A DNA stretch of 64,000 nucleotides from the NCBI RefSeq assembly GCF_016861975.1, contig NZ_BOMB01000021.1:284717-348716 (forward strand), read 5' to 3'. Shown one piece after another: positions 25,343 through 31,993 of this stretch (within the stretch, counting starts at the first letter, position 1; the number at the start of each line of letters is the position of its first letter). The notes under the pieces were generated by a model. It had not been told where the DNA came from and searched no databases. It saw only the letters and a list, made by a program, of their open reading frames with translations. The stretch comes from Actinocatenispora rupis. Lineage in GTDB: Bacteria > Actinomycetota > Actinomycetes > Mycobacteriales > Micromonosporaceae. The translations under genes and the position numbers were made by a program.

Positions 25343-25385
25343 CAGTCTAGCGACAGCCCGGGGCGACGGGAAATAGAGTGGTGAC

Positions 25386-25862
25386 ATGTCGAACAGCACG
25401 CCGGCGAACGCCGACGCCGAACTGCTCGGCCGCACCGGATTCCGCCTGGTCGAACTGGGCAAGGCGGCCCTCGCCGTCGCCGACGCGGCCCTCGCCGAAC
25501 ACGGGCTCACCGGGCGGCACCTGCGCGCGCTCACCCTCGCCGCGTCCGGCGTGCCGTCCCAGCAGGGCATGGCCGAGCGCTCCGGCATCGACCGCACCAC
25601 CATCGTCGCCGTACTCGACGACCTCGAACGCCTCGGCCACGTACGCCGCCGCCGCGACCCCGCCGACCGCCGCCGCCACCTCGTCGAGATCACCGACGAC
25701 GGCCGCGCCGTACTGCGCACGGCGTCCCGCGCACTCGACCGCGCCGAGAAGGACCTCTTCGCCGACCTGTCCGCCACCGAACGCCGCCACCTCGACCACG
25801 CGGTCGAGCAGGTCCTCCGCCGCGTACGCGACCGGCCCGGGCTGCCGCCCGCCGACTGCTGA
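25386..25862 (+). CDS. MarR-family transcriptional regulator
   Basis: 158 aa. The winged helix is seen as MAERSGIDRTTIVAVLDDLERLGHVRRRRDPADRRRHLVEIT, with the DxRRR wing typical of MarR. It is divergent from the SDR gene with a perfect palindrome between, so the likely role is ligand-relieved repression of the SDR gene and itself. Confidence 0.93.
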   Translation: MSNSTPANADAELLGRTGFRLVELGKAALAVADAALAEHGLTGRHLRALTLAASGVPSQQGMAERSGIDRTTIVAVLDDLERLGHVRRRRDPADRRRHLVEITDDGRAVLRTASRALDRAEKDLFADLSATERRHLDHAVEQVLRRVRDRPGLPPADC

Positions 25863-25875
25863 CGTACGCCCCGCG

Positions 25876-26616
25876 TCAGCTCGTCAGGTCGCCGAACGTG
25901 GGCAGGTCCGGCACCAGCCAGTAGCCGCCGACCAGCAGGCAGCCCACCGCCACCAGACCGAACACCGTCACCCACGCGAGCCCCGGCACACCCGTCAACC
26001 GGTGCAACTGGTCCGCGTCCGAATCCGGCGCCTGCCGCCGCGACCGCTTCAACTGCAGCTCGTACACCGGGCGGATGCCGCCGAACAACAGGAACCACGT
26101 GATCAGGTACGCCACCGCGGCCTGCACCGTCGCCGAGGTGAACCACGAGACCAGGAACAACAGCACGCCGGTCGCCACCACCGACACCACGCCGTACGCG
26201 TTCCGGATCATGACGAGCATCGCGGCGAGCAACAACAGCCCGATCCACAACAACGCCGTCAGATGGTTCACCGTCAACAACGCCGCGCAACCCAGGCCGA
26301 GCAGCGACGGCGTCACGTACCCGGCGAGGCCCGTGAACACCATCCCCGGGCCGGTGCGCTTGCCGACCGACACCGTCACCCCGGACGTGTCCGAATGCAG
26401 CCGGATGCCCGTCAACCGGCGGCCCGACAGCAACGCCACCAGCGCGTGCCCGCCCTCGTGCGCGATCGTCACGACATTGCGCGCCACCCGCCACACCGGC
26501 CCGAACAGCACCACGACCAGCGCCGCGACGGCCGTGACCAGTACCAGGGTCAGCGGTGGGGTGGGCTGGGTGCCGATGACCTGCTGCCAGACCTGGCCGA
26601 TCGTCGAGCCGTGCAC
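25876..26616 (-). CDS. M50-type membrane metalloprotease-like protein
   Basis: 246 aa, six to seven hydrophobic helices. A zinc motif HEGGH at residues 53-57 opens helix 2 region (VVTIAHEGGHALVALLSGRR), as in the M50B peptidase group. Many actinobacterial members are of unknown target. GTG 26616 is chosen because AGGAGG lies 7 nt upstream; ATG 26658 lacks such a site. It ends 13 nt after the MarR gene in convergent orientation. Confidence 0.85.
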   Translation of the reverse strand: MHGSTIGQVWQQVIGTQPTPPLTLVLVTAVAALVVVLFGPVWRVARNVVTIAHEGGHALVALLSGRRLTGIRLHSDTSGVTVSVGKRTGPGMVFTGLAGYVTPSLLGLGCAALLTVNHLTALLWIGLLLLAAMLVMIRNAYGVVSVVATGVLLFLVSWFTSATVQAAVAYLITWFLLFGGIRPVYELQLKRSRRQAPDSDADQLHRLTGVPGLAWVTVFGLVAVGCLLVGGYWLVPDLPTFGDLTS

Positions 26617-26921
26617 GATGTGCCCTCCTGGGTCGGGGGTGACATGTGATGGTGCCATGCGGATCCCAGTACGGGCTGTGGCCGTCCGGTGGGGTCACCG
26701 GGGGTGCGGGTACGGGTGCTCGGAGTTGATCTTCGCCCGATTGTTCAACTGTGCACTTGTTCAACAATGCGACAAGTGAACAATCCGCGGCACCGCCGAT
26801 TCGCGCGAACTTCTCGTCATCAGCCGCGAAAACAACGCACCGATCCCGTTGCGTTCGTCGGCACTCGGGGCCATGCTGGTCGGGCCGCACATCCGGTACG
26901 GCACGGGACGAGGAGGTCGGG
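26617..26921. other. 305-nt intergenic region with nested palindrome
   Basis: The gap lies between the M50-type gene and the TagC-like gene, which point away from each other. It holds the 45-bp nested palindrome at 26740-26784 and an AGGAGG ribosome site at 26911-26916. No further gene is supported. The palindrome is markedly AT-richer than its surroundings. Confidence 0.7.
26740..26784. repeat. 45-bp nested palindrome, copy A
   Basis: Begins ATTGTTCAACTGT and ends GTGAACAAT, with an inner dyad TTGTT-C-AACAA. It matches copy B (31811-31855) at 38 of 45 positions without gaps. The outer arms are imperfect here. It ends 137 nt before the start of the secreted TagC-like gene. Likely a multi-dimer operator; see findings. 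Confidence 0.8.
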
Positions 26922-27983
26922 ATGGGGCAGTCGGGTGGGGTGAGCCGGCGCGGGCTGCTGGTGGCGGGTGGTGTGGCGCTGGCCGGCGCGGGTGCGTTGG
27001 CGGCGGGTGCGCTGGCGTCCGCGGCGGAGCCGCCCACGTCCGCCTCCGGTACGACGGGGCTGCCGCCGTCGCCGCGGTTCGCGCTGGGTGCGGAGCCGAG
27101 GGAGTTGTGGCGACGCAAGCCGTTGCACAACAACACGGTGTTGCAGTCGCTGGCGTTCGACAACGTGCACGGGCACATCTACACGGTGCAGCTCGTACAG
27201 GGTGGGTTGCAGTTGCCGGGGGAGTCGGCGCCGGTGAGCGGTGCGCAGCGGGACCTGCGGGGTGATCTGGCGCTGACGAAGCTGGACCTGGCGGGCAACG
27301 AGCTGGGCCACATGTACCTGACGGGGTTCGGGCACGGTGTGCAGATCGGGGTGCAGCCGGCGGCGCACGGGGCGTACCTGTGGACGGAGACGAAGGCGGT
27401 CGCGGACGACGGCGTGCACGGCTGGGGGAGCGTGCTGGGCCGGTTCGCGTTTGTGGACGGGGCGGTGCTGACGCCGGACACGCCGGGGCTGACGCAGGTC
27501 GCGCCGGTGCCGGGGGCGGACCGGACCACGGCGACGATCGACCCGGCGTACGGGACGCTCACGATGCGGCACCGGGTCGACGGCCACTTCCGCTACGCGA
27601 TGTACCGGCTGGAGCAGTTGGCGCACGGGGTGGTGCAGCCGATCGCGGAGGTGGCGCAGCCGGACGTGCTGGCCACCGACTTCCAGGGGTACGCGACGTA
27701 CGGGCGGTACCTGTACCTGATCGAGGGCAACGCGTACGGGCACGTGGGGTCGACGCCGCCGACCGGTAACACGGTGATCACCCGGGTGCGGTGGAGCGAC
27801 GGCGTGGTGGAGGACCGGCAGCCGTGCACGGCGGCGGCGGATCTGGCGTTCCGGGAGCCGGAGGGGATGGCGATCCAGCTGGTCGGCGGGCGGCCGCGGC
27901 TGGCGTTCGGGTTCGCGGAGACGATCTCGGCGACCGACAGCCACAAGATCGCCGTGGTCTGCTACCTCGACCAGCTGGCCTGA
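26922..27983 (+). CDS. Tat-exported TagC-like beta-propeller protein
   Basis: 353 aa. A twin-arginine signal (VSRRGLLVAGG) with a long hydrophobic Ala/Gly stretch ends near ASA. The mature part matches the proteins annotated 'teichoic acid biosynthesis protein C' in Streptomyces, a five- or six-bladed propeller related to phage receptor-binding domains: LHNNTVLQSLAFDN, GHMYLTGFGHGVQIGVQP, DFQGYATYGRYLYLIEGNAYG and FREPEGMAI. The exact function is unknown; carbohydrate or cell-wall binding is plausible. AGGAGG lies 5 nt before ATG 26922. Its last 22 nt overlap the convergent HAD gene. Confidence 0.82.
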   Translation: MGQSGGVSRRGLLVAGGVALAGAGALAAGALASAAEPPTSASGTTGLPPSPRFALGAEPRELWRRKPLHNNTVLQSLAFDNVHGHIYTVQLVQGGLQLPGESAPVSGAQRDLRGDLALTKLDLAGNELGHMYLTGFGHGVQIGVQPAAHGAYLWTETKAVADDGVHGWGSVLGRFAFVDGAVLTPDTPGLTQVAPVPGADRTTATIDPAYGTLTMRHRVDGHFRYAMYRLEQLAHGVVQPIAEVAQPDVLATDFQGYATYGRYLYLIEGNAYGHVGSTPPTGNTVITRVRWSDGVVEDRQPCTAAADLAFREPEGMAIQLVGGRPRLAFGFAETISATDSHKIAVVCYLDQLA

Positions 27984-28633
27984 ACCTCGTCGAGTACGCC
28001 CGGCAGTTCCGCCAACCCGCCGATCCGGTACGCGGCGCGGGAGAGTACGGCGGGGTCCGGCGGGAAGTGCGGGTTCGGCGCGGCGATCACCGTCGTACCG
28101 GCGGCGAGTGCGGCGCGGAGACCGTTCGTGGAGTCCTCGATCGCGGCGCACGACCCGGCCGGTACGGCGATGCGTTCGGCGGCGGTCAGGTACACGGCGG
28201 GGTCGGGTTTGCCGGCCCCGACCTGCTCCGACGACACCGCGGCGGCGACCACGCCGGCGAGCCCGGTGCCGGACAGGAACGCGTCGACGAGTACCGGGGG
28301 CGAGGAGGTCGCGATGGCCACGGGCGTACGCCGGGCGGCGTCGCGTACCGCGTCGACGGCGCCGGGCAGCAGCGGCGGGCCGTCGGCGTACCGGTCGGCC
28401 ATCCGGTCGACGACCGTCCGCGCCGCCTCCGCCGGCGCCAGGCGTACGCCGAGGGCGGTGACGAGGTAGTCGGCCCACTCGGGCGTCGACATGCCGAGCA
28501 TCGCGGTGGTCGCCTCGTCCGTCCAGGCCCCGCCGTACTCGGCGACCACGCCGCGGCGGGTCTCGTCCCACCACCGTTCGGAGTCCACGAGTACGCCGTC
28601 GAGGTCGAAGATGATCCCGTGCCGTGCGTCCAT
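27962..28633 (-). CDS. HAD-family phosphatase (beta-phosphoglucomutase/GPH-like)
   Basis: 223 aa, HAD subfamily IA. Motif I is FDLDGVLVDSE, motif II ATSSP, Lys in GAGKPDP and motif IV IEDSTNGLRAA. Substrates of this group are small sugar phosphates. The ATG 28633 start faces the amidohydrolase gene across 46 nt. The 3' end overlaps the TagC-like gene by 22 nt. Confidence 0.92.
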   Translation of the reverse strand: MDARHGIIFDLDGVLVDSERWWDETRRGVVAEYGGAWTDEATTAMLGMSTPEWADYLVTALGVRLAPAEAARTVVDRMADRYADGPPLLPGAVDAVRDAARRTPVAIATSSPPVLVDAFLSGTGLAGVVAAAVSSEQVGAGKPDPAVYLTAAERIAVPAGSCAAIEDSTNGLRAALAAGTTVIAAPNPHFPPDPAVLSRAAYRIGGLAELPGVLDEVQASWSR

Positions 28634-28679
28634 GCCGCACACCCTGCCAGCCGACGTACCGCGGGGCAGGATGGACGGC

Positions 28680-29897
28680 ATGACTGACCAACTGGTGATC
28701 ACCGGCGGCCGCGTGGTGCCGGTGCTGGGCGACCCGATCGAGAACGGCACGGTCGTGGTGACCGACGGCCGCATCACGGCGGTCGGACCCGCCGCGGACG
28801 TGCCCGTACCCGACGGGGCGACCACCGTCGACGCCGCCGGCGGCTGGGTACTGCCGGGCTTCGTGGAGGCGCACGCGCACGTCGGCATCGGCGAGGAGGG
28901 CATCGGCTGGGAGGGCCGGGACTACAACGAGACGACCGACCCGAACGGCGCCCGGCTGCGCGCCGCGGACGGCATCAACCCGGCCGACATCGGCTTCGCC
29001 GACGCGCTCTCCGGCGGCATCACCACCGTCGTCGTCAAACCCGGCTCCGCCAACCCGATCGGCGGCCAGACCGTCGCGGTCAAGACGTGGGGCCGCACCG
29101 TCGACGAGATGATCGTGCGCGACCCGGCGAGCGTCAAGAGCGCCCTCGGCGAGAACCCCAAGCGGGTGTACTCCGAGCAGAAGAAGCTGCCGTCCACCCG
29201 GCTCGGGGTCGCCGCGGTCATCCGTGACGCGTTCCTGCGCGCGCAGGACTACCGGTACGGGCGGGACTACGCGGCGGCCGAGGGCAAGCCGTTCACCCGC
29301 GACGCCACGTACGAGATCCTGGTCCGGGTACTCGACCGTGAGGTGCCGTGGTGCCAGCACACGCACCGCGCCGACGACATCGCCACCGCCATCCGGCTGT
29401 CCGAGGAGTTCGGGTACCGGCTGGTCGTCAACCACGGCACCGAGGGACATCTGATCGCGGACCTGTTGGCGGACAAGGAGATCCCGGTCGTCATCGGGCC
29501 GCTGTTCACCAGCCGCTCGAAGGTCGAGGTGAAGGAACGGTCGCTGCGCAACCCGGGCATCCTCGCCCGCGCCGGCGTCGAGATCGCGCTCACCACCGAC
29601 CACCCCGTCGTACCGATCGAGTTCCTCGTGTACCAGGCGGCGCTGTCGGTCAAGGAGGGGCTGGACCCGGACGTGGCGCTCCGCTCCATCACCACGAACC
29701 CGGCGCGGATGCTCGCGCTCGACGACCGGGTCGGCGCGCTCGCCCCCGGCCTCGACGGCGACGTCGTCATCTGGTCCGGCGACCCCCTCGACGTACGCAA
29801 CCGCGCGCTGCGCGTGTTCGTCGCCGGCCGCGACGTGTACCGGTTCGACGAGAGTTCCGGGGTCGGTGTCGTCGCCGACCCGTACCACCGCGGCTGA
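28680..29897 (+). CDS. Imidazolonepropionase-like amidohydrolase
   Basis: 405-aa TIM-barrel amidohydrolase. Metal ligands: HAH in VEAHAHVG, His in QHTHRADD, His in NHGTEGH and Asp in LTTDHPVVP. The N-terminal beta part (LVITGGRVVPVLG) and C-terminal LAPGLDGDVVIWSGDPLD are typical of enzymes that hydrolyse cyclic amides or act in amino acid breakdown. The substrate is not predictable. ATG 28680 has AGGA 8 nt upstream; ATG 28671 would add three residues. A strong terminator follows. Confidence 0.9.
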   Translation: MTDQLVITGGRVVPVLGDPIENGTVVVTDGRITAVGPAADVPVPDGATTVDAAGGWVLPGFVEAHAHVGIGEEGIGWEGRDYNETTDPNGARLRAADGINPADIGFADALSGGITTVVVKPGSANPIGGQTVAVKTWGRTVDEMIVRDPASVKSALGENPKRVYSEQKKLPSTRLGVAAVIRDAFLRAQDYRYGRDYAAAEGKPFTRDATYEILVRVLDREVPWCQHTHRADDIATAIRLSEEFGYRLVVNHGTEGHLIADLLADKEIPVVIGPLFTSRSKVEVKERSLRNPGILARAGVEIALTTDHPVVPIEFLVYQAALSVKEGLDPDVALRSITTNPARMLALDDRVGALAPGLDGDVVIWSGDPLDVRNRALRVFVAGRDVYRFDESSGVGVVADPYHRG

Positions 29898-29910
29898 CCC
29901 CCGCGTACGA

Positions 29911-29943
29911 CACGGGCCCGGCCATCCGGTGGCCGGGCCCGTG
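29911..29943 (+). terminator. Strong terminator after the amidohydrolase gene
   Basis: A perfect 14-bp stem (CACGGGCCCGGCCA with TGGCCGGGCCCGTG) and a 5-nt loop, 14 nt after the stop codon. Confidence 0.85.
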
Positions 29944-30112
29944 GCCCTTCCATGGGGGTGTTCCGTGGGCCGACTGCCTTCGCTTTCGCCTGCGGCGCAA
30001 CCGAATCCGCCGCCGGACGAAACGGGCCCGTGCCGCCGGGCCGTGTCGCCGACCCTGACGGTGGCGCCGTCGATCACGGCGCGGGTCGTACGCCGGAGAC
30101 CTGGCCGGCTGG

Positions 30113-30227
30113 TGCGCCGGCTCGGGCCCGGCCAGTGTGCCGGGTCAGGGCCGAGCGGTGTGCCGGCTCAAGCCTGGGCGTTGTGCCGGCCCAAGCCTGG
30201 GCGGTGTGTCGGGTCGGGCCCGGCCGC
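30113..30227. repeat. Five tandem 23-bp degenerate repeats
   Basis: Five contiguous 23-bp units start at 30113, 30136, 30159, 30182 and 30205. Each opens TGYGYCGG and the two central copies are nearly the same (21 of 23). They fill the stretch between the terminator at 29943 and the stop of the small gene at 30239. The 341-nt gap 29898-30238 holds no other supported feature. Confidence 0.8.
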
Positions 30228-30238
30228 GGGCCGGTTGA

Positions 30239-30454
30239 TCAGGCGGACTCGGGGGCGGCGGCCGGTACCTCGGGGTAGATCTCGACGACCCACTGCTCGG
30301 TGATGACCGTCGGGTCCTCCTCGTCGGCCGCCGTCTCGTTGTGCAGCGCCACACCGAACCCGAGGGTGGCCGCGGCCTGCACCGCCTCCAACGCCTCCTC
30401 GGGGTTGCCGAACCACATCTTCTGGATCAGCTCCAGGTCGGTCGTCACGCTCAC
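30239..30454 (-). CDS. Small acidic protein of unknown function
   Basis: 71 aa, acidic, no signal peptide. It opens [20 protein letters not shown], then [20 protein letters not shown] and a C-terminal beta-like stretch [16 protein letters not shown] do not recognise a family. GTG 30454 has GGAGG 6 nt upstream, good support for translation. It is divergent from the HAD-IIA gene. Confidence 0.7.
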   Translation of the reverse strand: MSVTTDLELIQKMWFGNPEEALEAVQAAATLGFGVALHNETAADEEDPTVITEQWVVEIYPEVPAAAPESA

Positions 30455-30591
30455 GCGGATCCTCCAAGCTCAAGGGGCGGTGTGCCGCCGACATGCTCGC
30501 ACACGGCCGCCCGGGGCCGGCCGTACCCGTGGCACCGGCGTGTCCCGCCACCGGCGGGCCGGCGGACACGTACATGCGGGAGCATGGAGAC

Positions 30592-31371
30592 ATGACCACG
30601 CGCAGGCCGGCCGACTGCTGGCTCACCGACATGGACGGCGTCCTCATCCACGAGGGGTCGCCCGTCCCGGGGGCACAGGACTTCATCGCCCGGCTCCGGG
30701 ACTCCGGCAAGCGGTACCTCGTGCTCACCAACAACTCGATGCAGACGCCGCGCGACCTCCAGGCCCGCCTCGACCGCATGGGCATCGCCGTACCCGAAGA
30801 GGCGATCTTCACGTCCGCGCTCGCCACCGCGCAGTTCCTCGACGACCAGCGCCCCGGCGGCTCCGCGTACGTGATCGGCGAAGCCGGCATGACCACCGCC
30901 CTGTACGAGGTCGGGTACGTGCTCAGCGACCACGACCCCGACTACGTGGTACTGGGCGAAACCCGGACGTACAGCTTCGAGGCCATCACCAAGGCGATCC
31001 GGCTCGTCTCCGACGGCGCCCGCTTCATCGCCACCAACCCCGACCCGACCGGCCCCTCCAACGAAGGCGCCCTGCCCGCCACCGGCTCCGTCGCCGCGCT
31101 CATCTCCAAGGCCACCGGCGTCGAACCGTACTTCGTCGGCAAGCCCAACCCGATGATGATGCGGTCCGCGCTCAACACCGTGCAGGCCCACTCCGAGTCC
31201 ACCATCATGATCGGCGACCGGATGGACACCGACGTGCTCTGCGGCATGGAAGCCGGCCTCGAAACCGTCCTCGTACTCTCCGGCATCACGCGCAAGGACG
31301 AGATCGACCGCTTCCCGTACCGGCCGTCGCGGGTCGTCGACTCGATCGCGGACCTCGTCGCCGACGTGTGA
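30592..31371 (+). CDS. HAD-IIA hydrolase (NagD/p-nitrophenylphosphatase type)
   Basis: 259 aa. Motif [12 protein letters not shown], motif [14 protein letters not shown], Lys in [10 protein letters not shown] and motif [16 protein letters not shown]. The long cap between motifs II and III fits subfamily IIA. Such enzymes dephosphorylate nucleotides or sugar phosphates. ATG 30592 has GGGAG 9 nt upstream; ATG 30574 is an alternative. Confidence 0.92.
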   Translation: MTTRRPADCWLTDMDGVLIHEGSPVPGAQDFIARLRDSGKRYLVLTNNSMQTPRDLQARLDRMGIAVPEEAIFTSALATAQFLDDQRPGGSAYVIGEAGMTTALYEVGYVLSDHDPDYVVLGETRTYSFEAITKAIRLVSDGARFIATNPDPTGPSNEGALPATGSVAALISKATGVEPYFVGKPNPMMMRSALNTVQAHSESTIMIGDRMDTDVLCGMEAGLETVLVLSGITRKDEIDRFPYRPSRVVDSIADLVADV

Positions 31372-31580
31372 CGGGTGGTGGTGCCGCGCCGGTGTCTTCG
31401 TGGTACGACGGGTTGGGCGGCTGCGATCGGCGGCGCCGGGCGTTGGCGCGGTGGTTCGAGACGGCGGTGGATGCGCCGCGGTGGGGCGCGCGGGTACGTC
31501 GCGGGCGCGCCCGGGGGCGTGCGGTACGGGTGCGCGGGCGCGGCGGGTGGTGCCAGCGATCGACAGCGGTCTGGTGCGTG

Positions 31581-31761
31581 CGGCCCGGAGTCGAGACGGC
31601 GGTGGCCGCGGTGAGGCGCGGCTGGGTGGTCGTGAGTGCGGTCGGGCGGTCACCGATGTGGGCTGCGGCGCGGTCCGGGTTGGAGACGGCGTGGCCGCGG
31701 TGGGGCGTGGGTAGGCGGTTCGGGAGTGCGGTCGGGGCGGTCGCCGATGGGGGCGGCTGCG
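31581..31761. repeat. Two-copy 90-bp degenerate direct repeat
   Basis: Units 31581-31670 and 31671-31761 align along their length, sharing blocks such as GAGACGGCG, GTGGCCGCGGTG and GAGTGCGGTCGGG. A partial earlier copy starts near 31449 (TTCGAGACGGCGGTGG). Origin unknown. Confidence 0.65.
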
Positions 31762-31810
31762 CGGGCGCCGTGCGGGCGGCGACGGTAGCGGTACGACCGA
31801 TTATTGTTCA

Positions 31811-31855
31811 ATTGTTCAACTGTCTCATTGTTGAACAATGCGACAGTTGAACAAT
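31811..31855. repeat. 45-bp nested palindrome, copy B
   Basis: Outer arms ATTGTTCAACTGTC and GACAGTTGAACAAT are perfect 14-bp inverted repeats. Inside them CATTGTT-G-AACAATG is another perfect dyad. One extra half-site ATTGTTCA precedes it at 31803-31810, giving a direct repeat. It ends 138 nt before the acylase start, almost the same distance as copy A keeps from its gene. Confidence 0.9.
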
Positions 31856-31993
31856 ATACGGCCGCGCGGCGTCCGGGAATTCCGGTATCGAGGATTTGTC
31901 TGGTTCGGGGCGGGGCGCCATCATCATCGGATCCGAGAAAATTTCGCGACCTGTCGTTCCGGGTGAGCGGCAGCCCACGAATGGGGATCGCGC

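Larger units (their letters stand above)
31372..31993. other. 622-nt non-coding region with repeats and nested palindrome
   Basis: No credible gene is seen here: frames are broken or have poor codon bias. From left to right it holds a G-rich stretch, a two-copy 90-bp repeat with a partial third copy, the 45-bp nested palindrome copy B, and a leader to the acylase gene. Base use (GGTGCGG-type runs) differs from the flanking genes. Confidence 0.7.

Noticed and set aside
26820..30077. 1085-codon open frame on the minus strand across several genes
   Set aside because: It is antisense to the TagC-like and amidohydrolase genes and is highly Arg/Pro/His-rich, as expected for a shadow frame in GC-rich DNA. 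The genes on the other frames have clear domains.
30113..30227. CRISPR-like array
   Set aside because: The 23-bp units are contiguous with no spacers and differ from each other, and no cas gene is present.
26740..31855. Nested palindromes as ends of a 5-kb mobile element
   Set aside because: No transposase, integrase or target duplication lies between or beside them, and the enclosed genes look like ordinary host genes. Their constant distance to start codons favours a regulatory role.
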